60,000 nt of DNA from Glandiceps talaboti. Its lineage: Eukaryota; Hemichordata; Enteropneusta; Spengelidae. Shown piece after piece: positions 16,018 to 28,447 of this stretch. Location: positions 9,472,776-9,532,775 of the forward strand of contig NC_135568.1 in the NCBI RefSeq assembly GCF_964340395.1. Direction: 5' to 3'. The notes under the pieces are model-generated. The model ran no database searches, was not told the DNA's origin, and worked only from the letters and a program-made list of their open reading frames with translations. A program made the translations under genes and the position numbers. Every line of letters begins with the position of its first letter. Positions within the stretch are counted from its first letter, which is position 1.

Positions 16018-16928
16018 TAATAAAACCAGCCATAAATGCATTAACATCAACATTAAATGAAGTAACATCAACTAAAGTAATAGCATCAATCATAAATGTG
16101 ATAAAATGAACCATAAATGTTATAACATCATCCATAAATGTTATAACATCCAGAAATGTTATAACATCATCCATACATGTGATAAAATCAACCATAAATG
16201 TGAGAAAATCAGCCATAAATGTTAGAACACCAACCATAAATGTTATATCAACCATAAATGTAATAAAATTAACCATAAATGTTATAAAATCAACCATAAA
16301 TGTGATAAGACCAACCACAAATGTGATTAGATCAACCATTAATGTAATAACATCAACCATAAATGTAATAACACCAACCATAAATGTAATAAAATCAACC
16401 ATAAATGTAATAACATCAACCACAAATGTGATAAGACCAACCATAAATGTAATAACATCAACCACAAATGTGATAAAATCAACCATAAATGTAATAAAAT
16501 CAACCATAAATGTAATAACATCAACCACAAATGTGATACGACCAACCATAAATGTAATAACATCAACCATAAATGTAATAAAATCAACCATAAATGTAAT
16601 AACATCAACCACAAATGTGATAAGACCAACCATAAATGTAATAACATCAACTATAAATGTAATAAAATCAACCATAAATGTAATAACATCAACCACAAAT
16701 GTGATAAGACCAACCATAAATGTAATAACATCAACCACAAATGTGATAAGACCAACCATAAATGTAATAACATCAACCACAAATGTGATAAGACCAACCA
16801 TAAATGTAATAACATCAACCATAAATGTGATAAGACCAACCATAAATGTAATAACATCAACCATAAATGTGATAACATCAACCATAAATGTAATAAAATC
16901 AACTATAAATGTGAGAACATCAACAATG
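16018..16928. repeat. 21-bp minisatellite, about 43 units
   Basis: Tandem units of the form CCATAAATGTAATAACATCAA, with variants at a few positions (GTGATAAGA, GTAATAAAAT, CCACAAATG). Variant units alternate in short higher-order blocks in the middle, and units degrade toward both edges. Because 21 is divisible by three and the unit has no stop in some frames, the array is open on both strands: a 337-codon frame on - (repeating ITFMVDV) and a 277-codon frame on + (repeating INVITST). Neither has a plausible gene context. It sits between the methyltransferase cluster and CYP20A1. Confidence 0.93.
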
Positions 16929-17690
16929 CAGGTCGTCGATAACATCGGAGCACTGTTGACTGACACCGGCTTCCCGAAATTTGAAATTAATAACAAATTC
17001 ACAAACATTTGAAGATTATAACACAGTTAAAAATCTCCCAAGGGACTGGTGCCAGTCTAGTCTTAAATGGGAACAAAGGTGGAGACTGATTTGATCTGAT
17101 TGCTTTAGTTGACAGCAAGTCAGGAGAGTAATTTATACCACCTCTGTCTTGCACCACATGTACATCTCTAGAAATTAGTATTATGCAACTCAGCTATGAC
17201 GATGAACAGACTCGATATTTACTGGGGGGGGGGGGAATTCTGGGTATGCAACGGGGTTCTTCATTACATATGTTTACGCCACCAATGCCTGTATCTACCA
17301 GTCTTTCAATTGCTTCTAATTCGACATGTGCCATATGATAATGAGGATTAGGACAACTGGCTGACTGTAAGATAGAAGACGTAGATATATGCAGTTCTTA
17401 ATGTCATAGGCATATGTAATGAAGTGCCTATATTTGTTTTTATACCCAGTGCAATGTGGGTCTGTTCATGGTTTATTTGAATATCATCATACTTGCTAGT
17501 TTTCGAGATATGGCTCGATGCAGATCTTGGAAGATGAAAGTAAGTGACTTTTCGCGACTTACTGGAAAGCATAGGAGAAACTCAGCCCTGTCATTGTTCC
17601 CCTTTAATGGCAAGCTTATGTTTAGTTCTTGCTATAATCATACATGATAAAATGTTTTAATTCAGTTATTTCACATTTGTCCGAAACACA
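16929..17690. other. Gene-free spacer
   Basis: Nothing recognised apart from an 11-base G run at 17225. Short open frames show no family resemblance. Confidence 0.4.
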
Positions 17691-18960
17691 TCTACACCCA
17701 CGCTAAAATATACTGCCAATGACACTGTAGCACAACTGTAGTTGACTGTTGCTATGAGCATGGTCTTGTTGCAAGGCATATACATGTATGCATACATTTT
17801 TGGAATCTTTATTAATTTTCTTACCCTTTTCAGTTTTCTTCTTTCCAATATAAACCATTTTGCCGTTTTTATGGGCGTGTTCATGTTGCAAGGCAACCCT
17901 TAGCTACCCACCCCTGTTGTTATTTTGTAATATGCATTAAATCATTTCACTGTTGCTAAGGGCGTGGTCATGGTTGCTAGGACTAATTTTGTCAAAATGT
18001 TTTCAACAATAACTGCAGAATAACACCTTCAGAAACATTCCCAACAAGTTTCCACCCCACCATGCAGTTTCAAGATATAGGTTCTTGACCAAAATTGAGT
18101 TTTTAGACCTAATTTACTTACTGTTGATGGGATCAACATGTTGTGAATACTGCTTCATCCACCCATCCCCAAGCACATCCCCATTAAATTCCTGCCCAAT
18201 CTGCTAATTAGTTTTGGAATTTTATATTTTAGACCAAAAAGACCCCATTTTTAGACCTAATTTGCAAATCACAGATGGGATCACCATGTCATGAACAATT
18301 CTTAATCGAAACACCCCTAAGAACGCTCCCACCGAATTTCAGCCAAATCTGCTCAGTAGTTTTGGAATTATAGATTTTTGCCCAAAAAGATACACTTAGC
18401 CCTAATTTGCATATCACTGATGGGAACGTCATGTTATGAACAATTCTTAATCTAAACTCCACTAAATGTTCCCCTTATATTTCAATTCAATCTGTTCAAT
18501 AATTTTGGAATTTTAGATTTTTGACAACAAAGACACATTTTTAGCCCCAATTTGCATATCATTGAAGGGATCATCATGTTATGAACAATTCTTAATATAA
18601 ACACCCTCGAGAACGTTCCAACCATATTTCTGCCTAATCTACTCTGCAGTTTTGGAATTAAAGATTTTTGTCCAAAAAGACACATTTAGATACCTACTTT
18701 GCATATCACTGATGGGATCATCATGTCATGAACAATTCTTAATCTTAACACCTTTAAGAACGTTCCAAATAAATTTCAGATCGATCTGCAGAGTAGTTTT
18801 CGAGTTTAAATTTCTGACCAAAAATCAAATGTTTTGGCCTAAATCCCACACGGGTCGTAAGATCATTTTGTCTGAACAATTTCCCAACTACACACCCAAG
18901 GTAATATACCCAGCATGTACCAAATATCATGGCAATCGGTCCAGTGGATATTTTCTTTTA
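17690..18960 (+). repeat. Array of diverged ~146-bp repeats
   Basis: Five to six successive units of about 146 bp. Each contains a block like CTAATTTGCATATCACTGATG, then GGGATCATCATGT, GAACAATTCTTAAT, an AACGTTCC block, CTGCTCAGTAGTTTTGGAAT and GACCAAAAAGACACATTT. Unit starts fall near 18103, 18250, 18398, 18541, 18687 and 18833. Before them, three copies of a GTTGCTAAGGGCGTGGTC-like motif lie near 17748, 17865 and 17952. The array ends in CA and CAGA repeats. An inverted single unit lies near 25375-25430. It looks like an internally tandem mobile element rather than a gene. Confidence 0.75.
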
Positions 18961-18966
18961 AAGTTG

Positions 18967-18967
<1 letters not shown>

Positions 18968-19019
<52 letters not shown>

Positions 19020-19055
19020 CAACACAGACAAACAACAGACAGACAGACAGACACT
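18968..19055. repeat. (CA)n and (CAGA)n tail
   Basis: About 25 CA units followed by several CAGA units directly after the last 146-bp repeat. Microsatellite tails on dispersed repeats recur here (for example 32920-32985). Confidence 0.92.
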
Positions 19056-19362
19056 TTGCCATCCCTATAGCACTACTGAATCTTATCAGTTCAGTTGTGC
19101 TAACAAAAGTAACGTAAAACACATGTGATATACACATTGTTAAATCAATATCTATTCAAATGATTATAACTGACTTTATATATATAAACCTTCATATTCC
19201 CATGGTGTGTCGTTTAGGTAAAGTAATATGAAATTGAAACATTTCACATTACTATATACTTGTGACGTCAGAAGTATGGTAATATGGTCGGATCTATGTC
19301 GTCTATGTTTGTAAGCATGAAACTACAGGCGTTATCGCAGATTCGTGTTTTGCAGTATCAAT

Positions 19363-21861
19363 TCACTCTGCTTCCCGTTTTGTAGCTATCACCCAGATTT
19401 CTTCTCTTGGTTGAGTTACAAGACCCCACTTTGGACGCGAGGTTTGACCCTCTACTAGCTCTAGTGTGAATTTTCTAAAGAAATCGGCCAAGAATACCAC
19501 AGTCTCAGCGTAGGTTATACGATATCCAGGGCAAATTCTCTTTCCAGTTCCAAAGGGTGCAAAGGCCAACTTATGACGTTTTGAGACTTCTTCCCTAGAG
19601 AAACGGTCAGGGTCGAATCTAAAGAAGACAAAAATACACAATAAATGTAGGTACATTTGTACACACACACACACACACACACATACATACATACATACAT
19701 ACATACATACATACATACATACATACACACACACAAAGCAAATAAATAAATACATACATACATACATACATACATACATACATACATACATACATACAAT
19801 GTCAAGTCAAGTCTTTATGTATTTCTTGGGTTCTGTACAATTAAAGACATACCCAACGGAATAACAAAGAGATTCGTTAATGTTCTAGCGTGCAGCAATG
19901 TTACTTTAGACATCCATATGTACCTTTCAGGCTCTGGCCATATCTTGCTGTCAGTTAACACTACTCCCAGGGCATGTACACAACCAACCTATAAGTGAAT
20001 TACAGACAGATACACACAAATATGAGATCTAAAAGGTCATTGACAAGGTTAAATAATACCAATGGAGTCACAGTATGATAAATATGGAGCGGACATAAAG
20101 CTGGAATAAACTCTGGTAAGTTGTGAGAGTGTAATGTGTTATAAAACCTTATAAACACAACCTGAACCTTATAACCGTCTTGACTGTAATCGGACACTAT
20201 AAAACGTCATTTTGTGACTAGTGGTGTTCATAGTAACTATTGCTTTCAACTTTGGAAAGATCTGGGAAGTAGTTGCTTCATAAGTAGTCTAGTTCCTATA
20301 CAGTATCGCTACGACTCATAATCTAGTCAAGACCATAACGAAAGGTGTTAATTATGGTCCAACCCCATAGTGAGCAAAACTGTGAAACAGCGTATGTCAC
20401 AGCTGTGGTCACCACTCATTTAACATTCATTTGGTAGAGCTGTTTTGGCGATGTCCAATGTCCAACCAGGACTCCATCGCCAGTCCATTTAAACTAAATC
20501 AGGTGGGGACGCAACAACATAATCATGTTTATATGAACGCTGTAGGAGGTAGCACAGGAATGTGTGCTGGTTGAGGGACTTTGACCAGACTGTGGTTAGG
20601 GTTAGAAACCACAGTTGGTATCCACACTATTTCATATGAGTCCTCTGGGTCATAAATGTCTTCTAGTGCCCTCGTGGCCAGCCAATTAGTGTCAATTAAT
20701 TTTTCTTACCCCTTTTGGAATAGTGTAACCTTGAATTTCGACATCACTTTCAAAGTCAGTACGAATAGTAAATGGAGCGATTGGCTGAATTCTAAGGGAT
20801 TCATCTATCACTTGTCTCACATATCTAGAAGTAAAACATAACATCAATTTCGACAACATTACTAAATGATATGTATGTATGTATGTATGTATGTATATAT
20901 GTATATATGTATGTATGTATGCATGTATGCATGTATGCATGCATGTATGTATGTATGTATGTATGTATGTATGTATGTATGTGTGTATGTATGTATGTAT
21001 GTATGTATGTATGTATATATGTATGTGTGTTTGTGTGTGTGTATGTATGTATGTATGTATGTATGTATGTATGTATGTACATGTATGTATGTATGTATGT
21101 ATGTATGTATGTATGTATGTATGTATGTATGTATGTGTGTACGTACGTATGTATGTATGTATGTATGTATGCATGTATGTGTTTTCCATGGGTTAGGTGA
21201 TTTGCTTTACTTACACCAGTTTTGAGAGAGTGTTGTGGTCGACCTTGCCGTCTTCACCAAGTACGTCGATTAGTTCTTCGTACATTTTATCCTGGAGTTT
21301 CGGTTGTTCAGCCAGAAAGTATATTGTAAATACCAGCACTACAGAACCAAATTACAACGTAATATCAAAATGATCATGACCATGATCACTTTGGTATCTT
21401 ACATGTTAGTAAACTTATCTTATCAAACAAAACCTTAATGAGAATTCCTTTAAAACAAATAGTTGGAACAGTGGTGGTTTAACATCACTGGCACATTACT
21501 ATATTGACATTATACTCATTCAATGTTACTTTAATTGTGTAAATATATATATATATGTCTGTCTGTTTGTCTGTCTATCTGTATATATGTATGTATGTCT
21601 GTTGGTCTGTCTGTGTATGTATGTATGTATGTATGTATGTATGTATGTATGTATGTCTGTCTGTCTGTCTGTGTATGTATGTATGTATGTATGTATGTAT
21701 GTATGTATGTATGTATGTATGTATGTGTGTATGTATGCATGTATGTATGTATGTATGTATGTATGTATGTATGTATGTCTTTCTGTCTGCCTGCCTGCCT
21801 GCCTGCCTGCCTACATGCATGCATGCATGCATGTATGCATGTATGCATGCATGCATGTATG

Positions 21862-21895
<34 letters not shown>

Positions 21896-24800
21896 TGTAT
21901 GTATGTATGTATGTATCTTTGACTATAAAAATGTGTTCACATATATTCAAACATTTTAACTATTAATTCCTGGATAAGAAGTATACTAATTTCCAAGTGT
22001 TATTATTGCTGAGATAACCTATTCCCGTGCATGGTAGTTTGTGTGTAATATTGCCACAGTTGCTGACTTACTAAATACAGTGGTGTGGAAACCATTGACA
22101 AGGTAAGTAGATGCCTCATCAAAAAGGTGTTCTTCCGATTCACTGTGTTTCATTAAAACGTCAAGCATAGACCACTCTCCTTCACCAGGTGGATTATTAC
22201 GTCTTTGTTCAATTACACGACTCACAAATCCCTTCCATCCTTTCAAAGCTTTTGAGGAAAAAGACGAGTAAAGAGTAAAAATCTGACTTTGGGATACCAA
22301 TGTTATGTGATGTGTTTCAATTCTCGTCTAGAATTCTAAATTGTAAAGATTCCATAAATGTCCATTCCATGACTTTTTGAACTAAAATTGATTTTTTTTG
22401 GCAAGGATATTGAGATCTGCAAGACTTTAGTTAATATTTCGTGCTCACAGTATACATCCACCACATTCATTTCTGTAACAAAACTAATCAACTTATTTGC
22501 TAGAATTGGCCAAAATGCCATTTTGCGACCTTTCAAATAAAAAAATTAATGTTTTCGACAAGGTCCATGAGCAAAAAATGCATAAATAATAGAACTAAGA
22601 TCTTGTAGACTTCAATACCATTGTCAAAAATGTCGATTTCGAGCAAAAGAAAGTAAAAAAAATATATTTTTTGTAAATATAAAATAATATGTGCACATTT
22701 TTTATATTTTAGTTCGAAATTTTCAAATGTCGCATTAGCATACTATATACCATAAATATCAGGTAAGATCTTGTCAACGACAAACTTCCATGTCTTAAGC
22801 TTTTTCAGGTGTTAGCCAAAAGGCGAACAATACCGTTATGCTAAATTTAATCAACCCGAGTTAATAAGTAATGTTAGTTATTCTCATTTCCCCACAGACA
22901 AAGATGGGCATATTGACAGTCAACTTACCCCGTTTAAATTCCTCATTCTTTTCTTCATCAGCAGCGATTGTCTTATTCAATATCTCCCATGTCTAGATAA
23001 AAAGGTAATTGGTCCATTCCATTTTGTTTTATTTGCAATAAAATTAGTATATGATTGAAAGTCAGTAGTGCATTTCGTCAACTTTGAGAAAGAACTTTGG
23101 ACCAGTATAGGTCAAAATTTGAAAAGTCAAAGAGATCCTAGTTTATCTCTCCCATTTTACAACCTTCAAACAATTGGGGCTTTTAAGCTAATACCTTTTT
23201 TTGATTTACTAAGGTTACAACGCACAAGCAGTTCAAACTTTTAAGCACCACTGCGCTTTCGATCTGTATGATCTCATCGGAATGACAAATTCCATAGCTA
23301 CAACTGACCACTAGGTGGCGAAATGGTCATTAGGCATAAATAAATTGTGTGGTTCCGATTATATTCAATTTTAGAATAGGTGGGGTAGGTAGATTTTTTT
23401 TCATATGTGAGTGTAGAATTCAGGTAGTTATGTTTTCCGTTGTTTTCCATATGGTCGCTGTTATTGGTTTCTTCTCATCAGATGTACAGACATTACAGAT
23501 TGGAAGAACACCTTTATATTCTTAGTTTCCGCATTCACTATTTCTTGCGAGACTTCACAATTTTCGCGAATTGTTTTCTCGAATACGTAAAAACAATGTT
23601 TAGGCTGGCGTGAAAAAATAGTTGGGGTCGGATATGGGCCTAATATTGTAGATGGTAGGTAGTTCCATGGAAGTATTACTGGCGTGATGTCGTTAAAAAT
23701 AATACTTCCATCATGGTAGTTCGATGCCACTCCGTCTGTTGATCTTGGAATATATACTGCAGCGTCTGGTATGTTGATAAGCCTCCTTGATCTTCCTTGC
23801 GAGGTGGTATACAAGATACCTTGTAAGGACTGTGATCAGGTGTATGTTGGCGAATCAGGAAGACAATGGAAACCAGGATTGAGGAACATCGCAAATCTGT
23901 GAGGGATGAACTGTATCACCGGCTTCAGCTGAATATTCCCGTAGCTGCAATCATAACCATGGACTGAGACTCCGTTTCCATTATTGATACAACCCCACGT
24001 GATTTCCCGAGGAAGATCAGGGAGGCTATCAACATCAGAAGCTACAATCCAAGATCAACAGAGACGGGGGGCATAGAACTACCTATACTACAATTGGCTG
24101 ATCATACCGCCACCTAGTGGTCAGGTGTAACAATGTAATTTGTCATTCTGATGATTCAGAGATCTTCGACCAGGACAGGTGGAAAGTTCAGTTGAAACTT
24201 TGAATTGTTTCACCAAGCTGATGAACATTTTTGGTCTAACAATTGCTGGTTGGCATAAATTATAAGGACATGTGTTTAACATATGCCACTTGGATGGAGC
24301 GCCATCAACGCTATTAGAATATCTACTCATACATTAAATGCAGTATGCACCGCAGAGAATTTTTAAATTAATAAACATTCCTGGTACTCTTTTAAAGTAT
24401 CGCAGCGCAATATTTATCTAATAGAATACTCGTTAATGTTATCCTTTACAATGGCCACGAAATACTGTGGGAAAGACCATGACGAGGTCCATGAGTTCCT
24501 TGAAAAGAAGATGGTAAATGATAAATATTCGTAATGTTTTCAACATGACTAGAACAATTCCTTTATATATCAAAGCTTTCGATGAATTGTGAGATTTTTT
24601 CAAACAAATCATTTTTGTTCTGTTTACCTGCGTTTACGTGTTTCTGCTATAATTCCCCTTTTCACCAAGATGTCGTTATTCTTTGTTAGTTAATTAATTG
24701 ATTGAGAGGAGAATCGAGCATATATTGTCGGTTTCCATGGTTTCCTTTCAAACCTTAAATACATGTATAAGCATATTGTAGTTTGGGTTATGTTTCAAAA

Positions 24801-27800
24801 CCGTGTTCAGACACGAGCAGAAGCACCGTCGTAAAGTTCCAACTGAATCCTTACAAGCTACCAAGCTTGGCAGTCAAACGCTGTACACAGTTTGGCAAAG
24901 CATAAAACAAGCAAACTTGAATTGTTAAATTGTAACGTTACTCCGGGACCGGTGCAGCACAGGTGTAACTGTGTGTGTCTAAACAAGGCATAATACATTA
25001 ACAAATGGCTTTCGTTAATTTGTTCTGAGGAAAATAATCAAGCAAACATAGCTTACAATATCATAATCATGTAGAAAGGCCACTGCTTCCTTTTCTTCCT
25101 TGAAGACATCTCCGTATGCAGCACGACTGAATCCTTTCAGAATCAAAATTGACATGTATTCTGAGAGGGGGATATGTTCTCTAGCTGGTAGAGCAGAGAT
25201 TTTAGCCATCATCTCGTCACTGGCCTATACAATTATAAGAAAGGTAAGTGAAAGTCCTCACAGTAGAGTATTGAAAGCACAAGCAAGACAAGCTGAATAA
25301 GTTTGATACAAAAATATTGATTTGGCTTAAATCTAATGGTGGTGCATCTGGGGACGTGTATAAGGTGAAGTTGTCACAACATAATGATCCCATCAGTGCA
25401 AATTAAGTCTAAAAATCTCAAGATTGGTCATAAACTTACATCTAAAAAAACTTTATTGTGAATCATAATATAATCATAAACAAGATTTTGAAGTGTGCAC
25501 ATTTAAAGAAAACAATATATTCATGATATGCAGGCAACATATTTCATCTTCAAAACACAAAGCAGAAAATCAGTTTGTATATGTAACTGGAACTTTTTTT
25601 ATTTCTGAGAGAACAGTGCCATAAAAAAATCCTGCCTCTCATAATACAAAAGTGAACTTTATTTAACTGATTTTCTTATTACCTGCTGGAAATGGCAATA
25701 CTTGCTCTTAATGGCTGCATATCCAAGTGGTACGTCAAAATGCTTTCGCAGTCGTTTTACACGTGGTCCATTATTAATGGTTATGCTCATTTTCCCAAAC
25801 ACAGGTAGCATGAAGTCAAACAGCTCCACTGCCAACAAAACAATGAGAAATTTCCTTTAAAGGGAAACCCCACGCAAGAAAAAATTCAGTTCTGGAGAGT
25901 CAATGAAACTACTGAAGTGTGATACAGTGTGGTATGGGTAGCGTACACAGTGCCAGTGGATGGCTAATTATGCACACAGTCGTACGCCTGCGCGCGATAC
26001 CATAGTGAAAATGTATATACCTGTACACAATGTTGTTATGAATTTACGATCACAAATAGTATCATTTAGGTATGGATATTTTAGTCAAACTTTCTTTATC
26101 TTAAAAATTCCACAGTATTGTTGCATACGCGATTTTTTAATCCCTAACTTCGAAGTCGAAGATCGGCAGCCATTTTTTATGTTTTGTTTATGTTTAGAAT
26201 CGATGTGTTTGAATCCTTACAAGCTACCAAGCTTGGCAGTCAAACGCTGTACACAGTTTGGCAAAGCATAAAACAAGCAAACTTGAATTGTTAAATTGTA
26301 ACGTTACTCCGGGACCGATGCAGCACAGGTGTAACTGTGTGTGTCTAAACATGGCATGAATATCATGACGTTTAACGTCCCATATCAGAAGTGATATTTC
26401 GTGTTAAACGTCATCAAAATCAATTGATCTCGGCATAGTATATAAATATCGCTCTGTTACACTTGTCTAGCTGTTCCAAGTAATTTGGGGTATGCCACCC
26501 CAAGGATGCTAGTTCTTCTCTTTCTGCATTTCGAATTCTTTCATACAGGTATTCACATAAACAACCGTGACTTACGGGGTCTATCATACGCAGTGATGTC
26601 ATCTTCTAAGGCCTCGGGTGATCCCAGACTGACATACTGACGATTGCCAAACCAAAATGTGGCAACAGGGCCATATTTGGAATGCAGGATCTTCAGAAAT
26701 TCGTGCATACTTCCCGCTGCAGTTACATCAGGCATGTTTCCTGCTCTGCAATATGTCATACACAATTGGAAATATAAAGTTTCCTGATTTGATAAAAAAT
26801 CGTTCTAATTTTGCCATAGTTTATTGCTTAGCTCAAAAATCTCTGACTGACCGTGCTTCTTTTCAATGCCTAGCATAACTCTATGGTACCATATATGCGT
26901 TAATTCATCGTGTGAGCTGCCACGCATTAAACTTTTAACAGATTACCGTCACAGTGTTGCAATATTACTAAGATATTTTTCAGCCAAACAATAAAATTTA
27001 ACAACGTTACTAAGATAATTTTCAGCCAGGCAGCAATATGTAACAATATTACTAAGATGTGTTTCAGCCAGACAATAAAATGCAACAATATTACTAAGAT
27101 ATTTGTCAGCCAAACAATAAAATGTAACAATGTTACTAGCAATGTTACTAAGATATTTGTCAGCCAGACAATAAAATGTAACAATGTTACTAAGATATTT
27201 GTCAGCCAGACAATAAAATGTAGCAATGTTACTAAGATATTTGTCAGCCAGACAATAAAATGTAACAATATTACTAAGATATTTGTCAGCCAGACAATAA
27301 AATGCAACAATATTACTAAGATATCTGTCAGCCAGACAATAAAATGCAGCAATGTTGCTAAGAGTTTAGTTTAAAAGAATAATGCTGGCCAAGAAGATGC
27401 TGTTCGTCAGATTTACGTTATCATGTGAAAAGTACAATTGAACAACCAGTACCCGACCTGTGGCCCACCTAACCGTACACTCTATCCAGCGGTAACTCGT
27501 ACGAGATGACGTGCTGTCTGAAGCCCCGAAGGAAGATATTCATTTGTAAAGAAGGGTTAAAGGGTGGAACTTTGTCTAATAAATACTCAACCCACTTACG
27601 CATTGCCCCGGGTGAAAGACGAGATCAAAGAAGACGTGTTGTGCAGTGCATTTTAATTTTAAGGGAGTACTTGTTGCCCTCCGAAGGGGAACTAATACAA
27701 TGTCATAATGAGTTCTGCTCATGCAAGTTTTTATACGTCTGTGCGTCCGTCCGTAATACGTTATTTTTTCAGATTTGCGGATATTTGACCTCGACTTGAC

Positions 27801-28372
27801 TTTCAGGGTAAGCTACCAAAATTAAACAATTTCGTGCATATCACAGACACTTTGTAGTATTTAAATAATGCCAATTTCGTTTCATAATGCACACAGGTAA
27901 TATAGAAGAGATTACACTCAAGCATTACTTTGTAGGTTCATATAATTTTTTACTAGCTGTATATGTAGTACAAAATCAGGACTTACTGCATAACTCAAAA
28001 CCCCTACTACACAGATACTCCATGCAAGTGTCTACCCCTATATTATCAGGTGCACGATTTCTTTGAAGACCTTGAAGAACTTAGACATAGAGACTCCATT
28101 CAAATGTCAACTTCTATAGTATAAGATGTTACCTTTCTACTGGTGTAACCTTTCAGTTAGTATCTTTATGGTTGACCCTGAATTTGCCTTCTGAGTCACT
28201 GTTTAGCAGATGAAATCATTCAGTATGTCATAAAACGCTGACAGATTCTAGTCATGACAATATGCTATTTGGGTTGTAAGCACATGGGTAAAACACATTT
28301 GGATTTCACCACCACCACCACCACCACCACCACCACCACCACCACCACCACCACCACAGCAGCAGCAGCAGC

Positions 28373-28447
<75 letters not shown>

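Noticed and set aside
15995-17012. 337- and 277-codon open frames on opposite strands
   Set aside because: Both are produced by a 21-bp tandem repeat whose length is a multiple of three; there is no splice structure, domain or non-repetitive body.
20866-21966. Many overlapping 100-165-codon frames of Tyr/Cys/Val/Met or His/Thr/Ile repeats
   Set aside because: They are translations of GTAT and related tetranucleotide microsatellites. Only the two short CYP20A1 exons at 20710-20824 and 21215-21338 are real.
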